The notes under the pieces: model-generated | Seen by the model: only the letters and a program-made list of their open reading frames with translations | What the model was told of the DNA's origin: nothing | Databases searched by the model: none | In this document: positions 61,001 to 64,000 of the stretch, in pieces | Layout: each line of letters opens with the position of its first letter | Numbering within the stretch: position 1 is the stretch's first letter | Assembly: GCF_029784135.1 (NCBI RefSeq) | Contig: NC_073746.1 | Coordinates: 143,968,556-144,032,555 of the forward strand | Direction of reading: 5' to 3' | DNA length: 64,000 nucleotides | Source: Toxorhynchites rutilus septentrionalis | Taxonomy: Eukaryota > Arthropoda > Insecta > Diptera > Culicidae | Translations under genes and position numbers: made by a program

Positions 61001-64000
61001 TGTTATTTTTCGTGTTTGAGTAATTTAAAATTGAAATCATGAGTTTTTGGGTAAAAAACCATCAATAACATTGAGTAGGATTAAGATATAGTTCTACAAG
61101 TTCTACATCGCAAAATGTTGGTATCTAACTTTTATATTTAAAACTCTACATCAAAATGGTCTTCGTACGACTTTTAGAGCTTATTAATACCAACATTATG
61201 CGATGCAGAACATGTCAATATCTTAATCCTGTTCATAGTTCAATTTTAATTTACTCAAACACAAAAAATAACATAGTTTCGAAAATTACATATTATATAG
61301 AGTGAAATCTGTTCTTTCAAATTCCGTCAACAAACATTTTTTATGTTTGCCCCAGAAAGAATGACAAACAAATGAGAAAGTTAGAGCAAAAAACAGTTTT
61401 TTTCATGGTGACCCTAACGTAACTTAGTAAAAAGGCGCTATATCGGTTATTTCAAGAGATAGAGAAAAACATTGTTCTACAAAGATCTTTCAAATAATTG
61501 GAGCTACAACATTGTCGAACTATGTTTACCTAGATAATTTTTTTTCACCAACAATTTTGGTTACCCTATTTTCGACAACATAGAAACGAGCGCTCTATCA
61601 TGAGTAACAACTTTGTCTAAGATAGTTTTTGTCTAGAGAATAACTGTCAAGCTCTAAATGCTAATTTCCTCTTAGATGCATCTCCTGGACCATTGTGCAC
61701 TGGTGACAGTATATCCCCTTAGTACCTGTTGCTAGTTTTGTCTCTGTCTGCATTTGTACGGAAGAAAATCGTAGCAGAAGCGATCCGAATGTTGACATTA
61801 TGTTTAAAAAATTTTTAGATGGTCTTTGGTGAGATTAAAATCGATGTATACTGAAAAACAAATCTACAAAAAGTTTTTCTAACATCGAAATTGAAAGCAA
61901 AAAAATCGATTTTCTCGACATGAATTCAATAGAGTAGTTTTTGTGTCGAATTTCTAGGTGTAATGATCAGATGCTGATCAATCAAGTGGACGAAACGCCT
62001 TTTTAATCAAATGAGAAAAATATCAAAGTCGGATATATTACTTGGTGTTCGATGTTTCAGCTTTGCAATGTTTGATTGTATCAAAATTCCTAATAATCCT
62101 TTCTAAATACATTGTTTGTTGCATTTCTGTCGAAGACTCAAGTCTGTAGACAAAGTATAATAGCAGCGGGAGGAGATGCTACAAAGCGTGCCTTCACTAA
62201 TATAGGTAAGAATTTGTGGTCAAATAAGTAATTTGATTCTTCCGTTCAGAGATTGATGTTTCTTTCTAATACATAGATTTGATTTGTAGATTTCATTTGA
62301 GAACAGTTATAGCCAAGACACAATCCGATTCGATAATCAATTTTACATCCTTAGTTTCTGAATTATATTAATAGTTAAACATCATCAACTTGATTCAAAT
62401 ATACTTTTTTATCTCGAAAACCACTAGTGGATAGTTATGAATTTCAATTTGTAATGTATTTCTCAGTTTTATTTTCTTTATATTTTAATATTATTTGAAT
62501 GAAATCCTGTTTGTTTCCATTGTGATGGAATTATGATCTTCGATTTTTAATTTTCTGTGTGATTTACGCATGCTGAATCAAGCAGATACTCCAACTTCTT
62601 TTCCCAGGCCTTTACCGCGGAAATATCGTTGCCATCAAGTACCTGCACAAACGGTCGGTCGACATCACGAGAAACATTCGAAAAGAACTGAAACAGATGC
62701 GAGAGCTGCGACATGAGAATCTGATTACCTTCATTGGAGCATCCGTAGACCATGGAGCTGTCGCAATACTGACCGGTTACTGTGCCCGAGGCAGTTTGGT
62801 GAACGTTCTGGCCAATGAAGATCTCTCGCTTGACCACATGTTCATATCTTCCCTTGTCAGTGATATTGTGAAAGGATTGATTTATCTGCATGATAGTGAT
62901 GTTGGATCTCATGGAAATCTGATGTCGAGTAAGATACTCATCGACTCTCGTTGGGTGGCCCAGATATCCGATTTCGGACTACATGAGTTCAAGTCATCTC
63001 AAGAGGAGCCAAACAAGTAAATTCTATTTTGCTTCATCCATTGCGTCATATATTTTTGTGTAATTTTACAAATAAACAGATTTGAGAAGGAGCTAAGAAG
63101 GTGCCTTTGGAGGGCACCAGAGATCTTACGGAATCCAAATACCCCATCCAGAGGCACCCAGAAGGGAGACGTGTATTCCTTTGGATTGATCCTGTATGAA
63201 ATAATTGGCCGAAGAGGTCCATGGGGAGACACTAATTTGAGTAGACAAGGTACTGTTTTGAATGTTTGTAATAATATTTGTTTGCTCATGAACTTCATTT
63301 ACAGAAATTATCGCTCGAGTGATCTCACCTCAGAATTATGGTATTTTTCGTCCTCCACTACGAGGAATAGATGCACCCGACTATGTTGTGCAATGTCTTC
63401 AAGCTTGTTGGGAAGAAGTTCCGGATGATCGACCAGATATTCGATTGGTCCGTGTTAAACTTAAACCGATGCAAGCGGGTTTGTAAGTATTTTCATGTGT
63501 TATTTCAATTCAACTAAATACGGCAACATAATCCTCGAAGGAAACCCAATATATTTGATAACATGCTGGCTATTATGGAAAAATATGCTTACAATTTAGA
63601 GGGAATCGTTCAGGAGAGAACTAATCAACTAACCGAAGAAAAAAAGAAAACCGAATCCTTGCTGCTTCGAATGTTGCCAAAGTACTGTCTTATTTGTTCT
63701 GTTCGTTGCGTTTGATTGAGTTGTTCTTAATACTTCAACCATTTCTAGAAGCGTCGCAGAATCTTTGATGCGAGGCGAACGAGTTGAAGCGGAATGTTTC
63801 GATTGTGTGACAATATTCTTCAGTGATTTGGTTGGCTTCACGGAACTATGCGCGGAAAGTACTCCACTAGAGGTTGTTGAAATGCTGAACGATCTGTACA
63901 CGTGTTGCGATTTCATCATTTCAAGCTACGACGTTTATAAAGTGGAAACCATTGGCGATGCCTACATGGTCGTTTCCGGGTTGCCAATTCGAAACGGGGA
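27792..64000 (+). CDS. Receptor guanylate cyclase, 17 exons, 3' end outside window
   Basis: Single-pass membrane receptor that would convert GTP to cGMP when its extracellular domain is engaged. Exons: 27792-28055, 44565-44695, 44761-44872, 44944-45126, 45179-45296, 45356-45502, 45555-45711, 45770-45860, 45996-46148, 46226-46551, 46627-46732, 62136-62205, 62608-63016, 63080-63249, 63305-63482, 63541-63681, 63749-64000. All junctions are GT-AG and keep phase, giving 3,008 coding bases (about 1,002 residues). Order: signal peptide, ANF-receptor domain, one transmembrane helix (about residues 540-560), kinase-homology domain (about 605-870), signalling helix, cyclase domain (from about 920). It resembles insect receptor cyclases such as the Drosophila Gyc32E/Gyc76C group; the exact orthologue is not settled. 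Confidence 0.95.
28341..28505 (+). pseudogene. I-clade LINE reverse transcriptase fragment
   Basis: The translation [20 protein letters not shown] followed by VSVIGIE matches the palm region of the I-clade element at about 50320-50400 ([20 protein letters not shown]). The second catalytic Asp is Tyr here. After a frame break, TGIEF resumes the match. Only about 165 bp is recognisable, within intron 1. Confidence 0.8.
28560..29800 (+). repeat. Two diverged copies of a dispersed non-coding repeat
   Basis: Copy one (about 28580-28760) and copy two (about 29590-29800) share actactrgaccga--agat, attaaagccaatga/attgagggcaatga, a cac-tgcgaaaa segment and tagtttacac. Copy one is followed by the palindrome gacgtaggattacgtc (28816-28831). 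The motif also forms the inverted repeat at 6867-7174. Class unknown. Confidence 0.5.
29085..29240 (-). repeat. Two units related to the 95-bp array at 42.9 kb
   Basis: Contains two successive phrases: cctaacagagacatcaaaac with tgcctgggggaaat, and ccctaacagagatatgaaaa with tgcctgggggaaat. The reverse complement of this (ttcccccaggca, ttttgaaatc) is the core of the tandem array at 42917-43450. Same family, opposite strand. Confidence 0.55.
29836..29873 (+). mobile_element. 3' end fragment of a SINE (family C)
   Basis: The segment gttgaaagtcactataatac followed by agataaaaaaaaa is identical to the 3' end of the full SINE at 44384-44532. The tRNA-like head is missing, so this is a 5'-truncated or partly deleted copy. 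Confidence 0.7.
30761..32957. mobile_element. TA-flanked TIR element containing a TTAA-flanked insertion
   Basis: The left end gaggaaatgtggttaacatg (after TA 30759-30760) and the right end, inverted, ggggaaatgcggttaaaatg (before TA 32958-32959) form TIRs of about 24 bp. Without the nested element the host would be about 0.94 kb. No transposase was recognised. The TA target suggests the Tc1/mariner/pogo group; this is inference. Confidence 0.65.
30984..32240. mobile_element. piggyBac-like non-autonomous element
   Basis: 1,257 bp between TTAA at 30980-30983 and 32241-32244. The left end ccctcctgtactcgcgtgc and the inverted right end cactcctatactcgcgca form imperfect TIRs. Subterminal copies of gtgtcacagaccgaaa and cggtctggcagacc lie just inside. 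TTAA duplication with C-rich ends is the piggyBac superfamily hallmark. A third end-like block (ctcctacactcgcgtcggtg to TTAA) occurs internally near 32030-32073, which suggests nesting or tandem ends. No transposase ORF. Confidence 0.65.
33264..33947 (-). mobile_element. Mariner deletion derivative
   Basis: 684-bp element with TA at 33262-33263 and 33948-33949. TIRs of about 28 bp begin cgagggtcactatttatatt at the left, mirrored at the right as aatataaattgtgaccctcg with one mismatch. Internal deletion fuses the two ends of a transposase gene. Located in intron 1, antisense to the host gene. Confidence 0.92.
33337..33773 (-). pseudogene. Mariner transposase with catalytic core deleted
   Basis: The N-terminus is well kept: [36 protein letters not shown] and [12 protein letters not shown]. 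It runs to [15 protein letters not shown]. The sequence then jumps to the C-terminal tail [18 protein letters not shown] ending in HRGEYFEKQ. The whole DDD catalytic domain is absent, so it cannot catalyse transposition, although a DNA-binding fragment could still be encoded. A smaller deletion inside the N-terminal domain follows DRHVTY. Confidence 0.88.
33950..35372. other. Intron 1 DNA, one weak ORF
   Basis: Mostly AT-rich and unassigned. The segment 34494-34697 (+) encodes a 67-residue stretch beginning [20 protein letters not shown] and ending [14 protein letters not shown], which vaguely resembles the helix-turn-helix start of mariner/DUF4817-type proteins. I would not call it a gene. 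Confidence 0.3.
35385..35661 (+). mobile_element. tRNA-derived SINE (family A), copy 2
   Basis: Flanked by 12-bp duplications atagattctaga (35373-35384 and 35662-35673). It has the same tRNA-like head (gctcccgtggccgagtggtt), B box and (GAA)n tail as the copy at 18200 and differs by only a few bases and small indels. Inserted next to the LOA-type LINE in intron 1. Confidence 0.92.
35700..38506 (+). mobile_element. LOA-clade LINE with RNase H, 5'-truncated
   Basis: Carries reverse transcriptase and RNase H but no endonuclease, so it is 5'-truncated near 35700-35763. The 3' end, tggggcataccacaatagtt then ggacgcagtggttcacaccc, stops at an A-rich run about 38506. The reverse transcriptase type resembles the LOA clade (in Aedes the named member is Lian). 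It lies in sense orientation in intron 1. Confidence 0.85.
35763..38426 (+). pseudogene. LOA-type reverse transcriptase and RNase H, one frameshift
   Basis: The frame is open from about 35763 ([20 protein letters not shown]). Reverse transcriptase motifs: [56 protein letters not shown] (first Asp), [26 protein letters not shown] (FADD box, both Asp) and [15 protein letters not shown] frameshift between about 37460 and 37490 separates it from RNase [35 protein letters not shown], and [12 protein letters not shown], which holds the D-E-D-D residues. A CCHC-like [18 protein letters not shown] motif sits near the C-terminus. The single frameshift is the only clear lesion besides 5' truncation. 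Confidence 0.88.
38507..41434. other. Intron 1 DNA, no gene or clear repeat
   Basis: No domain-bearing ORF. Short ORFs at 39457-39897 and 41014-41298 show no family features. Some AT-rich and poly(A/T) runs are present, for example near 41409-41421. Nothing further can be supported. Confidence 0.4.
41435..41600 (-). repeat. Inverted copy of the repeat at 1940-2110
   Basis: Reads gacgtagaactacggaatta, then attcaatccgcttgttta, then ggatattattttagaatgca. This is the reverse complement of the ordered text at 1990-2080. It confirms a dispersed family with the shared palindrome core at 41459-41473. Confidence 0.55.
41661..42035 (-). mobile_element. tRNA-derived SINE (family B), copy 1
   Basis: Minus-strand copy with target duplications tgttcaatatt (41650-41660) and tgtccaatatt (42036-42046), one mismatch. 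The head near 42035 carries tagccacttggg and the B box gagttcaaactca. The body ends in an A-rich tail preceded by taaataaagaaatgggat. Related to 57562-58001, which is longer by about 65 bp. Confidence 0.85.
42385..42914 (+). mobile_element. Mariner deletion derivative, second lineage
   Basis: 530-bp element between TA at 42383-42384 and 42915-42916. TIRs of 28 bp begin cgagggcggtccgataagta, a typical mariner terminus, mirrored at the right end with two mismatches. The start of the transposase (MEKMEI) near 42563 is fused to its last 80 or so residues, including [14 protein letters not shown] with the third catalytic Asp and [20 protein letters not shown]. The tail [19 protein letters not shown] is in another frame. 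The first two catalytic Asp residues are deleted. Confidence 0.92.
42917..43450 (+). repeat. Tandem array, about 95-bp unit, six copies
   Basis: The phrase cttgcatgtatttgcaaagc, then ggattcccccaggcacattg, then attttgaagtccgtgttagg returns with starts near 43003, 43098, 43192, 43287 and 43383, plus a first diverged unit next to the mariner end. Alternate units end in a-cacagttcggygggaaca or a-cacatttcggtrtgaata, which hints at a two-unit higher-order pattern. Related text is at 29085-29240. Confidence 0.85.
43560..43735 (+). repeat. Palindrome-tipped dispersed repeat, copy 2
   Basis: Order: tgtaatatatagcatatcaa, cgactcgattggtatt, acgttaactttattacataa, ctgatttgacaccctt and palindrome gacgtagttctacgtc at 43716-43731. 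Matches 57003-57176 in the same orientation and 1415-1585 inverted. Confidence 0.65.
44384..44532 (+). mobile_element. tRNA-derived SINE (family C) beside a splice acceptor
   Basis: 149-bp SINE flanked by atgttaattcttg (44371-44383) and atgttcattcttg (44533-44545), one mismatch. The head reads gaggcgatctggcgtagtgg with an A box, followed by B box gagttcaattctc. The 3' end is gaaagtcactataatacaga plus an A-tail. It ends 32 bp before exon 2 of the cyclase, so the acceptor's pyrimidine tract is partly made of the target duplication. Confidence 0.88.
44565..46551 (+). CDS. Cyclase exons 2-10: ligand-binding domain and transmembrane helix
   Basis: Nine exons separated by introns of 52-135 bp. Landmarks: [129 protein letters not shown] and [20 protein letters not shown]. 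These are typical ANF-receptor family segments, including paired cysteines. Exon 10 ends with the transmembrane segment [20 protein letters not shown]. The exon 7 acceptor at 45554/45555 was preferred over one at 45539, which would leave a 37-bp intron. Confidence 0.93.
46627..46732 (+). CDS. Cyclase exon 11: juxtamembrane segment
   Basis: Encodes [20 protein letters not shown] followed by [15 protein letters not shown]. It directly follows the transmembrane helix in phase 2 and ends in phase 0 at donor gtatga. Reading through the donor gives one Val and a TGA stop, so intron retention would produce a receptor lacking its kinase-like and cyclase domains. The following intron is about 15.4 kb. 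Confidence 0.9.
46733..47914. other. Start of intron 11, no gene
   Basis: Contains a TGA one codon into the intron and an AATAAA at about 47153-47158. From about 47196 the text aaagggggaccccggtccgg looks like the end of a non-coding repeat, but I could not find its partner end. No ORF with recognisable features. Confidence 0.4.
47915..48085 (-). mobile_element. 3' end fragment of an RTE-type LINE
   Basis: On the plus strand it reads tatttattttggcttaacgt, ctcggttcgtgactatctct, ctccaattccgcgagcaac and ccttgctagctgcgctcctt. The same order, diverged, is the left (3') end of the RTE element at 54315-54460 (ggctttgcgtctta, cggttatgggctgccggtc, ccatctagctagctgtgctc). So it is a short 5'-truncated relative, antisense in intron 11. 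Confidence 0.6.
49105..52385 (+). mobile_element. I-clade LINE (MosquI-like), 5'-truncated
   Basis: Carries the linker, reverse transcriptase and RNase H of an I-clade ORF2, and ends in TAA-rich repeats (aataaaataaataaaataat near 52350-52385), the tail type of I elements. The endonuclease is missing. It is broken by frameshifts and a deletion. MosquI is the named Aedes I-clade element; the assignment is by recognition, not alignment. Confidence 0.82.
49130..52130 (+). pseudogene. I-clade reverse transcriptase and RNase H, frameshifted
   Basis: Segments in order: [57 protein letters not shown], then after a frameshift [39 protein letters not shown] and [32 protein letters not shown] is followed by a deletion of about 70 bases. 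The next frame (50219-51547) has [20 protein letters not shown] (Gly of PQG changed to Ser), [11 protein letters not shown] with both Asp, [14 protein letters not shown] and [19 protein letters not shown] of RNase H. After further frameshifts, [20 protein letters not shown] is near 51775-51830. Confidence 0.85.
52386..52490 (+). repeat. 33-bp tandem repeat, three units
   Basis: The unit aataaaaatatatattttgg plus ataaaaatattt is repeated nearly three times without change immediately after the LINE tail. It probably arose by slippage at the retrotransposon 3' end. Confidence 0.85.
52685..52870 (+). pseudogene. Degenerate mariner transposase C-terminal fragment
   Basis: The reading VVFRQGNAS, then [16 protein letters not shown] and [14 protein letters not shown] parallels VFHQDNARPHTS, RQKLRELGLEVLLHPPY and SDYHLF of the mariner at 4951-6221. 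Two catalytic Asp positions are changed (HQD to RQG, PSD to SSY). About 185 bp survives. Confidence 0.7.
53000..53700 (-). pseudogene. IS630-Tc1-mariner type transposase remnant, distinct lineage
   Basis: On the minus strand, at about 53440-53390, [17 protein letters not shown] contains the first catalytic Asp motif. It is followed after a stop by [18 protein letters not shown] and [20 protein letters not shown] (53343-53152). Upstream, [21 protein letters not shown] and a stop-ridden segment look like the linker. The second Asp and final acidic residue were not found. It differs from both DD37E copies (DDETY followed by LTLDGND rather than VKADF). Dead fragment. Confidence 0.65.
53705..54314. 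other. Intron 11 DNA, unassigned
   Basis: Some short phrases on the minus strand ([40 protein letters not shown] near 54000-54110) resemble the start of a non-LTR reverse transcriptase but too little is present to assign. A GAAGAA run near 53930 recalls the tail of the family A SINE. Confidence 0.35.
54315..56960 (-). mobile_element. RTE-clade LINE (JAM1-like), internally deleted
   Basis: Minus-strand element with a GC-richer leader (56640-56960), APE endonuclease, N-terminal half of the reverse transcriptase and C-terminal region, ending near 54315 in an AT-rich 3' end. The RTE clade is judged from the endonuclease and reverse transcriptase motifs; JAM1 is the named Aedes RTE. The reverse transcriptase core is deleted. 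Antisense to the cyclase gene. Confidence 0.85.
54330..56640 (-). pseudogene. RTE ORF: endonuclease and partial reverse transcriptase
   Basis: Endonuclease: [30 protein letters not shown] (catalytic Glu), [24 protein letters not shown] (Asp), [19 protein letters not shown] and [11 protein letters not shown] (Asp-His). A frameshift near 55700 precedes the linker, and a further one near 55410 precedes the reverse transcriptase: [57 protein letters not shown] and [20 protein letters not shown]. The next text, VAKAYTRLK, comes from beyond the YADD box. The C-terminal region has [16 protein letters not shown] and [11 protein letters not shown]. The catalytic aspartates are absent. Confidence 0.85.
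57003..57176 (+). repeat. Palindrome-tipped dispersed repeat, copy 3
   Basis: Order: tgtaatgtatagcatatcga, ccgattcgattggtatgt, tgttaactttaattcaaaaa, ctgattgggcaccctta and palindrome gacgtagtcctacgtc at 57157-57172. Same orientation as copy 2. Confidence 0.65.
57562..58001 (+). mobile_element. tRNA-derived SINE (family B), copy 2
   Basis: Perfect 11-bp duplications aaattgtcgat (57551-57561 and 58002-58012). The head reads tcgtagccacttggttacgc, and the B box is gagttcaaactca. The 3' end is taaataaataaatgggataa plus an A-tail. The paralogous empty site at about 25245 (cattttcgatgaaataaa) supports the insertion boundaries. Confidence 0.92.
58263..60813. mobile_element. Pogo/Tigger-like non-autonomous element containing a satellite array
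   Basis: 2,551 bp between TA at 58261-58262 and 60814-60815. TIRs of 22 bp: cagatcggactcgattatcc at the left and, inverted, caggtcggactcgataatcc at the right, with further internal copies of gactcgattatccgga near 58310 and 60750. CAG ends with TA targets fit pogo/Tigger. No transposase was recognised; the centre is an eleven-unit tandem array. The empty site in the relative at 25480-25510 confirms the insertion. Confidence 0.82.
58406..59640 (+). repeat. 118-bp tandem array with 236-bp higher-order unit
   Basis: Units start with gggcttgactagtagaacac at 58406, 58524, 58642, 58760, 58878, 58996, 59114, 59232, 59350, 59468 and about 59588. The first six alternate between two variants (gacggtggccaccacaaaat and gatggcggccactacaaaat), giving three near-identical 236-bp repeats; later units are more diverged. 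Repeated 70-residue ORFs at 58442, 58678 and 58914 are products of this periodicity, not genes. Confidence 0.95.
61706..62135. other. End of intron 11, nothing recognised
   Basis: AT-rich DNA without ORF or repeat match, leading to the acceptor of the 70-bp exon 12 (cttctgtcgaag before 62136 is a weak pyrimidine tract). Confidence 0.4.
62136..63482 (+). CDS. Cyclase exons 12-15: kinase-homology domain
   Basis: Exon 12 (62136-62205) is only 70 bp and supplies [20 protein letters not shown]. Exon 13 opens [20 protein letters not shown] with the conserved VAIK Lys, then [20 protein letters not shown] and [20 protein letters not shown]. The catalytic-loop HRDL of kinases is HGNL ([16 protein letters not shown]), which marks a pseudokinase; DFG is kept (ISDFGLHEF). 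Exons 14-15 give [27 protein letters not shown] and the C-lobe ending [20 protein letters not shown]. The domain binds ATP and gates the cyclase rather than phosphorylating. Confidence 0.94.
63541..64000 (+). CDS. Cyclase exons 16-17: signalling helix and cyclase domain (partial)
   Basis: Exon 16 reads [20 protein letters not shown] and [20 protein letters not shown], the coiled dimerisation helix, then MLPK. Exon 17 reads [18 protein letters not shown], then [15 protein letters not shown] with the first metal-binding Asp, [18 protein letters not shown], and [17 protein letters not shown] with the second metal-binding Asp and the Glu of KVET that selects guanine over adenine. The window ends inside this domain; the remaining catalytic residues are outside. 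Confidence 0.95.

Larger units (their letters stand above)
57405..61705. repeat. Long foldback element carrying two nested insertions
   Basis: The left arm begins cactgtacaatggtccagga; the right arm ends tcctggaccattgtgcactg. Between them nearly all host sequence is an inverted repeat with arms of roughly 500-600 bp (for example gcctttttcctaagttacgt at 58145 mirrored near 61435, and ttcgacaatgttttagtccc at 58060 mirrored near 61515). Removing the SINE (57562-58001) and the pogo-like element (58263-60813) leaves about 1.3 kb. No ORF with features. Relatives: 21534-22085 and 25118-25665. Confidence 0.82.

Noticed and set aside
1..64000. Endogenous viral element or LTR retrotransposon
   Set aside because: I looked for gag/protease/integrase motifs, viral polymerase motifs and paired long terminal repeats and recognised none; all reverse transcriptases present are of the non-LTR type.

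Overview
This is a eukaryotic, AT-rich, intron-containing and heavily transposon-loaded window. The mobile-element content (two DD37E transposons of the mosquito ITmD37E type, LOA-clade, I-clade, RTE-clade and Jockey/CR1-type LINEs, several tRNA-derived SINEs, mariner deletion copies) points to a mosquito, most likely a culicine such as Aedes. No species can be fixed from the sequence alone, and no bacterial or viral gene was recognised.

The only host gene I can support is a receptor (membrane) guanylate cyclase on the + strand, running off the right edge. Seventeen exons join in phase with GT-AG introns: exon 1 (27792-28055, signal sequence and start of the extracellular domain), exons 2-10 (44565-46551, ANF-receptor type ligand-binding domain and transmembrane helix), exons 11-15 (46627-63482, juxtamembrane and kinase-homology domain), exons 16-17 (63541-64000, signalling helix and start of the cyclase domain). 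About 1,002 residues are visible. Most introns are 52-135 bp, but intron 1 is about 16.5 kb and intron 11 about 15.4 kb, and both are largely filled with transposons.

Layout. 1-7.9 kb: dispersed repeats, a SINE, a Tc1 remnant and a near full-length mariner. 7.9-10.5 kb: a LINE cut by an intact DD37E transposon. 10.6-13.3 kb: small TIR elements and a pogo-like transposase remnant. 13.3-17.9 kb: unassigned DNA, then a decayed tandem repeat block. 17.9-21.5 kb: a two-ORF LINE on the minus strand cut by a SINE. 21.5-25.7 kb: foldback-repeat pieces flanking another LINE cut by a second DD37E copy. 25.7-27.8 kb: 5' flank of the cyclase gene. 28.1-44.5 kb (intron 1): TA-flanked and TTAA-flanked elements nested in each other, two mariner deletion copies, a LOA-type LINE, SINEs and a 95-bp tandem array; a SINE ends 32 bp before exon 2. 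46.7-62.1 kb (intron 11): a TA-flanked element holding an I-clade LINE, transposase remnants, an RTE LINE, and a long foldback repeat holding both a SINE and a pogo-like element that carries an eleven-unit 118-bp array.

The elements do not cooperate as one system. The window reads as layered insertions, many datable relative to each other because target duplications and filled/empty site pairs are visible. I did not find convincing evidence for a new multi-gene system. The most novel-looking items are non-coding: a dispersed 16-bp palindrome (GACGTAGNNCTACGTC type), an element with 8-bp target duplications at 12559-13291, the foldback family, and the satellite-bearing pogo-like element. Repeat edges given without a target duplication are approximate.
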